DNA of 64,000 bases, taken from NCBI GenBank assembly GCA_044226865.1, contig JBGAGE010000003.1, positions 509,935 through 573,934 on the forward strand. The letters are read 5' to 3'. The notes beneath the pieces were generated by a model that did not search any database, had not been told where the DNA came from, and worked only from the letters and a program-made list of their open reading frames with translations. Below, one piece after another: positions 32,511-40,484 of the stretch. The DNA is from TMP-86 sp044226865 (GTDB lineage Bacteria > Pseudomonadota > Gammaproteobacteria > Steroidobacterales > Steroidobacteraceae). Numbering within the stretch: position 1 is the stretch's first letter; every line of letters begins with the position of its first letter. The translations under genes and the position numbers were made by a program.

Positions 32511-34064
32511 ATGAAACCGCAGCGGATTGGACTATGCGCGAGCTTCGGATTGCTTCTTCTCTATAGTAGCGTGTCACTAGCGACGACGCAGTCGGTGGTT
32601 AAGATCGATAGCGGACTTATTCGAGGTGCCGTCGACGACATGGTCAAGGTCTATAAGGGAATTCCCTTTGCTGATCCACCCGTCGGTAACCTCCGATGGA
32701 CCGCACCTCATGCGCCGAGACATTGGAAAGGGGTATTGGAGGCGGAGAAGTTTCCGCCGCAGTGCTCTCAGTTGGGGCCGCCGTTGCCGACCATGCCCGA
32801 AGAGCCGACAAGCGAGGATTGCTTGTATCTAAATGTATGGGCGCCTGTTCGAAAAGAGAAGATGAAGCGTCCCGTCATGGTGTTCTTCTACGGGGGAGGA
32901 TTTCGCCATGGGTCTGCTTCAACGCCTCTCTATGCAACTGGAGGCCTCCCGAAAGCGACAGGCGTCATCCTCGTAACTATCAATTACCGCATCGGTCCCT
33001 TGGGATTTTTGGCGCATCCGGAGCTGACTTCTGGGTCCCCTCACCACGTATCCGGCAACTACGCACTGCTCGATGCCATCGCTGGATTGCAATGGGTTCG
33101 GCGCAATATTGCGGCGTTTGGCGGCGATCCGACCAACGTCACAATCTTCGGTCAATCCGCTGGAAGTTTTCTCGTCAACAAGCGGATGATTTCCCCGCTT
33201 GCCGACGGGTTATATCAACGAGCCATCGCTGAGAGCGGCGCCGATATGGGGCCGACCCGCACCAATGAAGGAATGGGAGTGCTTTTAGACGCCGAGCAAG
33301 GTGGCATCGCATTTGCTAAATCACTGGGCGCTGAATCCATTGCAGCGCTTCGAAAATTACCTGCCGAGAGAATTACAGCCTCAGAGTTTGCGGGTTTACC
33401 CGGAATTTACGGAACCAATCAGGCTTCGCCGATTGTGGATGGATACGTCATTCCCGATGATTCTTATAATTTGTACACGCGAGGTCGGCAAAGTCAGGTC
33501 CCATTACTTTTAGGCTATAACGAGGGCGAAGGCGAGACCTTTGAAAGCCCCACGACCATTGCCGAGTTCGTTGCGTCAGTCCATGAGGAATACGGGCCCT
33601 TTGCGGCCAAAGTGCTAACCATCTATCCCGCCACCTCAGACGAGACCGCTGCACAGTCGAAGGCAAGCCTCCATGCCGAAAGCGCTTTTGGTTGGCAGAT
33701 GTGGTGCTGGGCTAGATTGAACGCTCAAACCTCTAGCAAGCGAACGTACTTCTATTCCTTTTCATCGAATTACGGCAACGGACACGGCTCAGAGTTGCCT
33801 TTCGTGTTCCAGTACCCCTTTGGAGAGCCTTGGAACAATGATCAGCGTGAAATCGGTAGGAAGATCGCGTTGTATTGGACCAATTTCGCAAGGACGGGGA
33901 ATCCAAATGGTGACGGATTGCCGATCTGGCCAGAGTTCAATGCGAAGACTGAGTCCGTAATGTATCTCGGTCGGAAATTCGTACCTGGAACCATGCCGGA
34001 TTTGCCCGCTCATTTTCTGATCGACGCATTTATGAACGCAAAGCGTTCTAAGACATTCCCGTAA
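32511..34064 (+). CDS. Type-B carboxylesterase, secreted
   Basis: This 517-residue carboxylesterase/para-nitrobenzyl esterase has a signal peptide in its first 26 residues (LCASFGLLLLYSSVSLA). The family marks are EDCLYLNVWAP, GGGFRHGS (oxyanion hole), the nucleophile elbow TIFGQSAGSFLV and a late His in GNGHGSELPF. It hydrolyses carboxylic esters, and substrates may include pollutants, drugs or lipids. It is full length. It is separated from the SGNH gene by 63 bp. Confidence 0.93.
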   Translation: MKPQRIGLCASFGLLLLYSSVSLATTQSVVKIDSGLIRGAVDDMVKVYKGIPFADPPVGNLRWTAPHAPRHWKGVLEAEKFPPQCSQLGPPLPTMPEEPTSEDCLYLNVWAPVRKEKMKRPVMVFFYGGGFRHGSASTPLYATGGLPKATGVILVTINYRIGPLGFLAHPELTSGSPHHVSGNYALLDAIAGLQWVRRNIAAFGGDPTNVTIFGQSAGSFLVNKRMISPLADGLYQRAIAESGADMGPTRTNEGMGVLLDAEQGGIAFAKSLGAESIAALRKLPAERITASEFAGLPGIYGTNQASPIVDGYVIPDDSYNLYTRGRQSQVPLLLGYNEGEGETFESPTTIAEFVASVHEEYGPFAAKVLTIYPATSDETAAQSKASLHAESAFGWQMWCWARLNAQTSSKRTYFYSFSSNYGNGHGSELPFVFQYPFGEPWNNDQREIGRKIALYWTNFARTGNPNGDGLPIWPEFNAKTESVMYLGRKFVPGTMPDLPAHFLIDAFMNAKRSKTFP

Positions 34065-34134
34065 ATGTCCCTGAATCGGCGTGAATGCGCTATTGCCGGT
34101 GCGATTTATCCGGCGCAATTTCGCGGAGACCCAT

Positions 34135-34545
34135 GTGAACACCCTGGTTCAATGTTCTTGCGGTGAGGTTGAGCTACAACTTGCTGGCAAGCCAATGGTG
34201 CAGTATTGGTGCCATTGCGATGACTGCCAAGTTGTGCATGGCAAAGCTTATGCATGCAGTGTGTATCCGGCGGCGGCTGTTTCATTAAAGCACGGTGAGA
34301 CCGACATTTTCACCCTCAGAACATCTCCGCGAACCAAATGTAGGCGCTGCGGAACCTATCTCTTCGCTGAAGTACCGGGTTACGAAGTGCGCGGCGTCAA
34401 TGGAGATTTATTTCGTGAGGGAATGTTCATGCCGGAGTTTCATGTTCAATGCCAGTTTGCCCCCAGTCCTGTAAAAGACAACCTTCCGCACTACAAAGGC
34501 ACTCCAGCCCGTTTCAATGGTTCAGACGAACTCATGCCTTGGTAA
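34135..34545 (+). CDS. GFA-family (CENP-V-like) zinc protein
   Basis: This is a 136-residue protein. I chose the GTG at 34135, with a GGAG site in front, over a longer GTG-started form at 34081. The zinc cysteines are seen as CSCGEVEL, WCHCDDCQ and KCRRCGTYL, the pattern of the GFA family (glutathione-dependent formaldehyde-activating-like). Members bind zinc and are associated with glutathione adduct chemistry; many have no known role. It lies between the esterase and the beta-lactamase. Confidence 0.87.
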   Translation: MNTLVQCSCGEVELQLAGKPMVQYWCHCDDCQVVHGKAYACSVYPAAAVSLKHGETDIFTLRTSPRTKCRRCGTYLFAEVPGYEVRGVNGDLFREGMFMPEFHVQCQFAPSPVKDNLPHYKGTPARFNGSDELMPW

Positions 34546-34615
34546 ATGTCTGGCTGAGCACGATTCTCGCGGTTATTAAAGCACTCCTACCTTTGTCCAT
34601 CACAAAAAGGGATTC

Positions 34616-35521
34616 ATGAAACTTTCAGAGAATCGGCGCGGCGCAAGATCGCTTTTCTCGCGCCGAGACGCACTGGCTGCCATCGCCAGCATTGCCGGCG
34701 CAAGCAGTCTCGCGCGCGCAGCCCCTTTTAGTAGCGACGAGGGATTTGTTGGGCGGATCGAAAGCGAAGTAGGAGGTCGGATTGGGCTTGCCGCGCTGGA
34801 TACTGCGAGTGGGCGTCGCCTGTCACATCGGGCCAACGAACACTTTGCCATGTGCTCGACGTTCAAGCTCATGCTTGCTGCGGCAGTCCTCTCCAGGATA
34901 GATAACGGATCCTTGCAGCTCGAACAACCAGTCTCGTTCACTCGCTCGGAGATTCTACCCACCTCACCCATTGCTGAAGCGCATCCTGCGGGTGGCGCGG
35001 AGTCGCTGAGAAAAATGCTTCAATCGCTGGTCGAAGCCAGCGATAACACTGCGGCAAACCGCTTACTTGAATTGATCGATGGTCCTGCCGGCTACACGGC
35101 CTACCTGCGCGGTATTGGCGATCGAACGACTCGCCTCGACAGGTTCGAGCTCGATCTCAATTCCAACCTCCCCGGCGATCTTCGCGACACCACCACACCC
35201 AACGCGATGGTCGAGGATATGCGCCGAGTTCTCCTGGGCGATCGCCTATCCTCTGATTCTCGTGAGCGGCTGCAGCGGTGGCTGCGCGATTGCCATACGG
35301 GGCACGACAGATTGCGCGCGCGACTTCCGAGAGGGTGGGAGGCGGGGGATAAAACGGGCACTGGGCCACGTGGAGCAGTCAATGATTTGGCAATTTTCTT
35401 TCCGCCAAAACGGCCACCGATCTTGATCGCCTGCTATATGAGTGGATCTGCTGTCCCGAGCGAAGTTCTGAACGAGGCCCATGCGCGGATTGGATCGTTG
35501 GTTGCATCGATTTGGCAATGA
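34616..35521 (+). CDS. Class A beta-lactamase with Tat-like signal
   Basis: This 301-residue class A serine beta-lactamase has all catalytic motifs: STFK at residues 81-84, SDN at 142-144, the omega-loop ELDLN at 178-182 and KTG at 246-248. The leader contains SRRDALAAIASIAGA, a twin-arginine pattern, so export may use Tat. Cys80 sits just before the active serine, as in several chromosomal and some carbapenem-hydrolysing enzymes, but no partner cysteine follows KTG, so that disulfide is absent. It should hydrolyse penicillins, and wider spectra cannot be predicted. No AmpR-type regulator is nearby. Confidence 0.95.
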   Translation: MKLSENRRGARSLFSRRDALAAIASIAGASSLARAAPFSSDEGFVGRIESEVGGRIGLAALDTASGRRLSHRANEHFAMCSTFKLMLAAAVLSRIDNGSLQLEQPVSFTRSEILPTSPIAEAHPAGGAESLRKMLQSLVEASDNTAANRLLELIDGPAGYTAYLRGIGDRTTRLDRFELDLNSNLPGDLRDTTTPNAMVEDMRRVLLGDRLSSDSRERLQRWLRDCHTGHDRLRARLPRGWEAGDKTGTGPRGAVNDLAIFFPPKRPPILIACYMSGSAVPSEVLNEAHARIGSLVASIWQ

Positions 35522-35891
35522 GCGCTTTGTCGAGTGATCTGACGAAGGCTAAAATGGATTATGGACCAGCTTCTTATGTCTCCGCCCAGTGCATGCGAAG
35601 TCCTGTGCCTTGGACCACTCCTCGAAATTCAGATCCCATAATCGCAGGTTGCCGGATGTGTCAACGGCTTTGGCATCCGGCCGATTCACACGTATCAACT
35701 GGTGCGGAAATTCGTCTTTCGCACGAGGAAGTGTAAGCGTATCAGCGGTTACCTGTGCCTGTTTGGATGCTCACAAAATGCGGGCAATTAACGGGTTTTC
35801 GACAGTTTGCAACGGCATGCAACATCGCATACTGGAGATTCGCTCAAACATGAACGACCGAGCCCAACCGTCAGATATGCTCGCGAGCTTT
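35522..35891. other. Gap with a possible gene remnant
   Basis: This 370-bp gap separates the convergent beta-lactamase and nuclease genes. On the minus strand a 74-codon frame without ATG (about 35770 down to 35549) reads like normal protein, including LIRVNRPDAKAVDTSGNLRL and LWDLNFEEW. It may be the end of a deleted gene. Otherwise I see nothing. Confidence 0.35.
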
Positions 35892-36776
35892 TTACCGCCA
35901 CATTGTCGGTATGATGGATTTTATTTTGCGCATTGTTGGTGATTGCTCATTCGGCATGAACTGAATTCCGGTGTGCTGCTCAATCCACTCAATGGACTGA
36001 ATATACGGTTCCAATTTGTAAGGGCGGCTGTAATCGGTATTGGGCATGACAAACGCGATGGCTTTCCACGTGCCGCGATCGCTCACAAGAACAATCTTGT
36101 AGAAGTATTCCGGCACAGTGACGCCGCTGCCGATGGAACGTCGCTGACACGCCTCTTGTGGGGCCAACACGGTGGCGGGTCGGGAGTTACATAGAATCGG
36201 TCCCGTCCACTCGTAGGCCTGACCGTATTGTTGCACCCACTTGCGCGTCTTTTGCTCCAGCATGTTCCAGATACCGCTATTTAACGTCGGCCGTTGAGGT
36301 GCGATATTGGACATGAAGAACGTTTCGTCTTTCAGCACCGGGTCAACGGTCTGATTGCCGGCCGGCGCCTGGTGCCCGCGCTCATAGCCAGATCCCTTGT
36401 AGTCTTGCGGATAGGACTTGGGACCTTTGAGCATAGGGTCAGGGATGAATTTGTCATGCCGTTTCAGGTGCCCGGCGAGCTGGTCGGCGCTAACGTTCTC
36501 GCAAACCCATAACGGGATCTTGTCGGCGCTGCTGTGTTCCAGCACATAGCCGCGGCGAACGACGAGCTCCGTGCGGCCGAGGTCCATGAAATTCTCAATT
36601 GGCAATCCACCGTAGCAGTTGGCATCGGCGAGCACTTGCTGCTCCGGGGTGAGATTCCAATGCTGACGCGCCGCCGGATGACCATCCGGCGGCGGCCGCT
36701 TGAGACCAGCCGTGCTCGAGCAGCCTTGGATGACCAGGCACGTTCCAATCAAGGCCAACAAAAACCGTTGCCGCAT
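35892..36776 (-). CDS. DNA/RNA non-specific endonuclease, lipoprotein
   Basis: This 294-residue nuclease is of the NucA/NUC1 (beta-beta-alpha-metal) type. The N-terminus is a lipoprotein signal (ALIGTCLVIQGCSS, with Cys19 as lipid anchor). The active-site block YERGHQAPAGNQ contains the catalytic His of the DRGH-type motif, and the metal-ligand Asn lies in MSNIAPQRPTLNSGIWN. It would degrade DNA and RNA in the periplasm. It is on the minus strand, about 100 bp downstream of ardC. A nuclease placed in the periplasm could affect DNA uptake or transfer. Confidence 0.9.
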   Translation of the reverse strand: MRQRFLLALIGTCLVIQGCSSTAGLKRPPPDGHPAARQHWNLTPEQQVLADANCYGGLPIENFMDLGRTELVVRRGYVLEHSSADKIPLWVCENVSADQLAGHLKRHDKFIPDPMLKGPKSYPQDYKGSGYERGHQAPAGNQTVDPVLKDETFFMSNIAPQRPTLNSGIWNMLEQKTRKWVQQYGQAYEWTGPILCNSRPATVLAPQEACQRRSIGSGVTVPEYFYKIVLVSDRGTWKAIAFVMPNTDYSRPYKLEPYIQSIEWIEQHTGIQFMPNEQSPTMRKIKSIIPTMWR

Positions 36777-36881
36777 TCAGGACGCTCGAAACCAAACTAC
36801 AGCCAGCATGGCACGCCCACCGGCGGCACCAACCAATCGAGTTCGCAATTCGATTAGTCGGTGCCGCGTGATGAATTTTAT

Positions 36882-37769
36882 CTATGCGGCAACCGAGGCC
36901 ACTGGTTGCAGCGAATGCAGATAGTCGACCGCCCGCTGCGCCTGGGCGGCCGCAATAAAGATGGCCCGATTGTCGTTCGACAACACCTGCAGCCAATTCC
37001 CAATGTAGTCCGCGTGGTCCGCGCGCGGTTCCGCTGCAATCTCCAACGCTGCACACAGGAAGGCGGCGCCCAGCTCGGCCACCAGTTCTTCACGGGCGTA
37101 GGCCTCGTTACCAAACCGCGCGGATTCCTGAACCCGATTCAGGCGCGTCGGATGCAGCGTCCAATGCGTCAGCTCATGCGCCTTGACGCTCGCAAACGCC
37201 TGCGGATCGGAAAACTGCGACGGGTTCGGCATCTGAATGAAGTCCGGTGCGGGCGCGTAGAAGGCGCGATCACCGCCGTACCGAAAATCAGCGCCAGTCG
37301 CGGCAAAGAACTGCTCGGCAAGCTCAATCGGCACAATAGGGTGCTCGGAAACCACTGCGGGATAGAATGAACCCGGCAACCCCTCGATCTGATCGCAGTT
37401 GAACACCGAGTAGCTGCGGGTCAGGTAGATCGACCGCCCCACCGTTTCGCCACTGTCGTCCGTCTCGCTCTTGCCAATCGACTTGGCGTACACGACCAGT
37501 GTCGACTTTTCACCCCGCTTGACCTGGCCGCCGAGTTCTTGCGCTTGGCGGTAGGTCATCCAACGATTCGAGGTATAGCCCTTCTGCATCGCCTCACACC
37601 ACAGAATCAGGATATTGATGCCGCGATAGGCCTCCCCGGTATGGCGCAAGGGCAGCGAGACCGGCGCGCCCGAACCCCAAGGTCTGGACCAAGGTCGCAC
37701 ACCCTTGGCGAGATCCGCCACGATGGCATCCGTCACTTTCGTATAGATATCGGTTCGCAGAGTCGTCAC
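36882..37769 (-). CDS. ardC: ArdC-like antirestriction protein
   Basis: A 295-residue protein with the two ArdC parts. An N-terminal ssDNA-binding domain (about 1-130: DIYTKVTDAIVADLAKGVRP, GINILILWCEAMQKGYTSNR, MTYRQAQELGGQVKRGEKST) precedes a C-terminal zinc-peptidase-like domain with HELTH at 198-202. The third ligand lies in EELVAELGAAFL. ArdC proteins protect incoming DNA against restriction. On this element it would counter host systems just after transfer. The gene is preceded by a 450-bp noncoding stretch rich in hairpins. Confidence 0.93.
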   Translation of the reverse strand: MTTLRTDIYTKVTDAIVADLAKGVRPWSRPWGSGAPVSLPLRHTGEAYRGINILILWCEAMQKGYTSNRWMTYRQAQELGGQVKRGEKSTLVVYAKSIGKSETDDSGETVGRSIYLTRSYSVFNCDQIEGLPGSFYPAVVSEHPIVPIELAEQFFAATGADFRYGGDRAFYAPAPDFIQMPNPSQFSDPQAFASVKAHELTHWTLHPTRLNRVQESARFGNEAYAREELVAELGAAFLCAALEIAAEPRADHADYIGNWLQVLSNDNRAIFIAAAQAQRAVDYLHSLQPVASVAA

Positions 37770-38182
37770 GGTGGTCTCTCCTTACATGGGGCCCGGGTCC
37801 ATGCCCGCGCATGGGCCCTGCCCGTCGGCGAGACCGGGGAGGCAAGGTGCCAGGGCGCTACCGGCGCGAGGGGGATCACCCAACCTGCACAAGGCTGCCG
37901 CGGAAGGTTGGGGATACCGCCGGTAGTCGGCGTCAGCGGACCCTTGCACCGCGCCAGGGGCGGCGCCCCTTAGCGCTGAGGACTCCATTCGAATCCAACC
38001 AACAAATCGCGAGACTCATCACCCCAGAATCAGACATTCCTCTCGCGACCCTAATTGCCTTGTTTGAAGACCAACAGCCGCGGCAGCACATTTGTGAATT
38101 GTCGATTCCTCACAATTCCGGATTTACAGACTTCTCCAAACGCATCGAACGGAATCACCGATACGCTCCAACCCAAAACAAA
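37770..38182 (-). repeat. Hairpin-rich leader upstream of ardC
   Basis: This noncoding, GC-rich stretch holds several perfect foldbacks: CCATGC-4-GCATGG at 37799-37814, CCCAACCT/AGGTTGGG at 37879-37912 (18-nt loop) and AGGGGC-3-GCCCCT at 37956-37970. No gene is convincing here on either strand. The layout (structured DNA before an antirestriction gene) recalls the single-strand promoters of conjugative leading regions, which is inference only. Confidence 0.55.
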
Positions 38183-38206
38183 GCGAGGGGCCGTAAGGCC
38201 CCTCGC
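38183..38206 (-). terminator. Rho-independent terminator of the 38224-38448 gene
   Basis: A perfect 10-bp stem (GCGAGGGGCC with GGCCCCTCGC) and a 4-nt loop stand 18 bp after the stop of the minus-strand gene. On that strand a T-rich run (TTTGTTTT) follows the stem. Confidence 0.85.
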
Positions 38207-38223
38207 GATGAGTGATGCAGAGG

Positions 38224-38448
38224 TTATTGCCGAGCACCCTCCTCGGCCGCATCCGGCGGCAGAATGACGAGCTTGCCGTCGACCGGGAAGGCCTTGAGCT
38301 CGACGTTGAACCCGACGCCGTCCTTATGCGGGAACGCGACGCCGATCCGGGTCCAGCGCTTGGCGGTCTTGCCTTGAGACTCGAAGGCCTCCACGGTAAA
38401 GACGTTCAAGTAGGCCGGGGCCGGGTTGGTGGGTTTGCGAGTGTTCAT
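38224..38448 (-). CDS. Small leading-region protein of unknown function
   Basis: This is a 74-residue protein starting MNTRKPTNPAPAYLNVFTVE. I chose the ATG at 38448 because an AG-rich ribosome-binding site (CAGGAGCAG) precedes it. The sequence RRW-type block KRWTRIGVAFPHKDGVGFNV followed by ELKAFPVDGKLVILPPD is compact and beta-rich. I know no function. Proteins of this look accompany ardC on mobile elements. It has its own terminator downstream and a 220-nt foldback upstream, so it is likely its own transcription unit. Confidence 0.75.
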   Translation of the reverse strand: MNTRKPTNPAPAYLNVFTVEAFESQGKTAKRWTRIGVAFPHKDGVGFNVELKAFPVDGKLVILPPDAAEEGARQ

Positions 38449-38517
38449 TGATCTGCTCCTGTGATTGCTGTGCTGAAGTGTCATCGCCCGACGGTGATCG
38501 AGCGATGGGCGGGTATG

Positions 38518-38737
38518 CGTTCACGGCAATGAAGGCCGGACGCCAGGGACCGTGAAATAAATCGCCGCTGTACACGGCATTGCAGGCCGGCGTGTGAAAC
38601 TCGCAACGCGCAGCGTCGTCACGCGCCGGCCGTCAGAGCGAGGAATCAACAACCCCACATTCCACATCCGCAGCGACAATCCGTGTCGAGGCGGCTTTAT
38701 GTCGCGAAATGCCCTGGCGTCCGGCCAGCCGTGAACG
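38518..38737. repeat. 220-nt nested foldback (possible ssDNA promoter)
   Basis: The two ends are complementary over a long distance. CGTTCACGGC (38518-38527) pairs with 38728-38737, the 15-mer at 38534-38548 pairs perfectly with 38712-38726, and 38585-38597 pairs with 38622-38634 with one mismatch. Between these, 38553-38580 pairs imperfectly with 38686-38705. A single strand would fold into a long imperfect hairpin about 70 bp upstream of the 38448 start codon. Short frames crossing it are probably not genes. Confidence 0.7.
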
Positions 38738-38994
38738 AGGCTATCCCGAACATGCTCATTCACCGCCACGGGGCGAACCGACCCAACACAGCGATGGCGG
38801 GAGCCATGAACGGTCGCAATCCAACCTGATTGATCGGCTATCTGTTGCCATTGAGGGGTGACAAACGGACGTACCTAGGCGGAGGCGGTGCTGCAGGTGG
38901 CTCCGCGCAACAACGGCCGCCAGGCACGGCAAACACCAAGACAACGAAATCCGATATCGGCGGGACAAAGGGCGATTGCGGGATTGCCGACAGC

Positions 38995-39030
38995 AAAAAA
39001 AGAATCGGAGGAAGCGTTGCCGCCTCCTCC
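38995..39030 (-). terminator. Rho-independent terminator of radC
   Basis: On the minus strand, GGAGGA...TCCTCC (39030 down to 39007) forms a stem that is followed by GATTC and a run of seven T (39001-38995). It lies 14 bp after the radC stop codon. Confidence 0.85.
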
Positions 39031-39043
39031 GCTCTTCTCAACG

Positions 39044-39583
39044 CTACAAATATCCACGCTCGGCCATAGACAGTGTTTCATCACCCGCCACGATGATGTG
39101 GTCCAGGACGCGGATGTCGATCAGCGCCAGCGCCTCCTTCAGCTTCGTCGTGATGATTTCATCCGCTCGACTCGGCTCCGGATTCCCCGACGGATGGCAG
39201 TGCGCGAAGATCACCGCAGCCGCGTTGCAGCCCAGTGCCTCCTTCATCACCTCCCGAGGATGGACTGACGCCCCATCCACCGTACCGCGAAACATTTCGC
39301 GATAGCCCAGGACCTTATGCCGGCTGTCGACGAAAATGCACGAAAAGATCTCGTGTTCCAATGGCGCCAGCTGCAGCCGCAGAAAATCCTGCGTCAAGCG
39401 CGGCGTCGTCAGCGACGTCCCCCGCCGGAACTTCCTTGCAATGGCTCGACGTGCCGCCTGTATCACTTCCTCTCCCGTCGCCTGCCGATACTGGCCATTG
39501 GCCTCGCGGATCGACAGTTGAAACACCGACGATTGAGCATCGTCCGTTGAATCCGTCGCTGCAGTGACTTTATTGTTCGACAT
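39044..39583 (-). CDS. radC: RadC-family JAB-domain protein
   Basis: This is a 179-residue protein. I chose the ATG at 39583 (MSNNKVTAATD) with GGAG before it, because the upstream frame is noncoding. The JAMM/JAB metallo-motif is intact: Glu97 in YREMFRGT, then HCHPSGNPEPSRAD with His128, His130, Ser and Asp141. RadC-like proteins are common on Tn4371-like ICEs. The metal site suggests a nuclease or isopeptidase-type hydrolase, but the real role is not settled. It is preceded by a cloverleaf-like DNA structure and followed by a terminator. Confidence 0.93.
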   Translation of the reverse strand: MSNNKVTAATDSTDDAQSSVFQLSIREANGQYRQATGEEVIQAARRAIARKFRRGTSLTTPRLTQDFLRLQLAPLEHEIFSCIFVDSRHKVLGYREMFRGTVDGASVHPREVMKEALGCNAAAVIFAHCHPSGNPEPSRADEIITTKLKEALALIDIRVLDHIIVAGDETLSMAERGYL

Positions 39584-39606
39584 GATTGAATCTCCGTAAC
39601 TCTTGT

Positions 39607-39714
39607 TCGGGCGGGATTGCCCGAGTCCGGAGAAGCCCGCCGCAGCGCAGGCTGTCAGGGGTCCACGACGGCCAACGGCCGCCAGCGAGCAACGCTCGCG
39701 CAGCCCTTGACAGC
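39607..39714 (-). repeat. Cloverleaf-like structured element upstream of radC
   Basis: The outer stem is GCTGTCA (39651-39657) with TGACAGC (39708-39714), extended by GGG/CCC. It encloses two perfect hairpins with the same 3-nt loop: CGGCC-AAC-GGCCG at 39669-39681 and GCGAGC-AAC-GCTCGC at 39685-39699. A further hairpin TCGGGC-6-GCCCGA at 39607-39624 lies 24 nt before the radC start, in its leader. Such order is unlikely by chance and may serve as a promoter or protein-binding structure in single-stranded DNA. Confidence 0.65.
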
Positions 39715-40115
39715 GAGAACGGCGGGGTATCATGAAAGGACTTAGGCAAGCCCCCCCTAACCGCCCAATGTCTTTGCATGGATTTGCGCTCTTTCCGCGC
39801 GCGGGAGGCGCGCCAGCGAGAGGGATCTGCAGGGCGGGTCCCGCCGCAGGCGGGATGAGCGTCTAGCGAACCCGGAGGAGCGCGGTCGCGCCCGGCGCGA
39901 CTCGCCCAGGCTCCCATTCAGCAGACTGCAGAAAAGCGGATACCCCAGCCGCCCGGTCAACAAGATCAGAATTCAAATGTAGCGTTGATATCAATCGATA
40001 AGAACAATAGAGCCCTAACCAGCCGATTGCCCTATTGAGCAGATGACCCAAGAGTCAAATGCCCTACGGAATCGACCCGTTGCCACCATGCCGATGCCAA
40101 ACCCTCAAAAAGTCA
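39715..40115. other. GC-rich noncoding stretch with further hairpins
   Basis: This 401-bp stretch has no convincing gene. It has more foldbacks, such as GGCGGG-1-CCCGCC near 39832 and GTCGCGCC-1-GGCGCGAC near 39887. It changes to AT-richer DNA after about 39960. It may contain an origin-like or regulatory region of the element. Confidence 0.4.
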
Positions 40116-40253
40116 TCATCGCCGCGACGTACCCCCCTTTGTGATCAGAAATGCCAATCCGAGCACTCCCAACACAAGGGAACAAAGCGTCGACAAGAAG
40201 CGACGCGAGGCCGGCACAAACAGAAGTAACCCCAGAATCGTTAACGTAATCAT
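40116..40253 (-). CDS. Small two-helix membrane protein (45 residues)
   Basis: The frame from the ATG at 40253 is preceded by GGAGGT 6 bases upstream, the best ribosome-binding site in this region. The product is MITLTILGLLLFVPASRRFL then STLCSLVLGVLGLAFLITKG and GTSRR: two hydrophobic segments around a basic turn. It is below normal gene-calling size. It diverges from the XRE gene at 40484, with a 22-bp perfect inverted repeat in between. A small hydrophobic protein beside an XRE repressor suggests a toxin-like or membrane-stress role, but this is only inferred. Confidence 0.6.
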   Translation of the reverse strand: MITLTILGLLLFVPASRRFLSTLCSLVLGVLGLAFLITKGGTSRR

Positions 40254-40383
40254 TGATCCACCTCCAACGCCAAAAGAAGCCCTCGCAAGAGAACAGCGTC
40301 CATCTTGATGCCGAAGCAATACTCCCAGACCGTCCGAAAAAGCAATTGCCAAGAAATGGCCTGCCGCCCAGCAAGGAGACGGA

Positions 40384-40443
40384 CTTGCCTCCATTTTGGT
40401 TGCAGCTACCAGATACTAGTACTGCAACCAAAATGGAGGCAAG
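40384..40443. repeat. 22-bp perfect inverted repeat, operator-like
   Basis: The arms at 40384-40405 and 40422-40443 are exact reverse complements over 22 bp, with a 16-nt spacer. They contain the core TGCCTCCATTTTGGTTGCAG. No T-run follows in either direction, so a terminator is unlikely. The same core occurs a third time across the XRE start codon. Confidence 0.85.
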
Positions 40444-40464
40444 CGATTTCTGCGTTTAACTAGC

Positions 40465-40484
40465 CTGCATCCATATTGGAGGCA
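40465..40484. promoter_or_regulatory. Third operator copy overlapping the XRE start
   Basis: CTGCATCCATATTGGAGGCA at 40465-40484 matches the arms of the 22-bp inverted repeat at 17 of 20 positions, and its last base is the first base of the XRE start codon. Binding here would block translation initiation or transcription of the XRE gene itself, as in autoregulated repressors. Confidence 0.65.

Noticed and set aside
38521..38769. An 82-codon minus-strand frame upstream of the small leading-region gene
   Set aside because: It runs through the 220-nt foldback; its apparent repeats come from the inverted repeat itself, and it has no recognisable domain.
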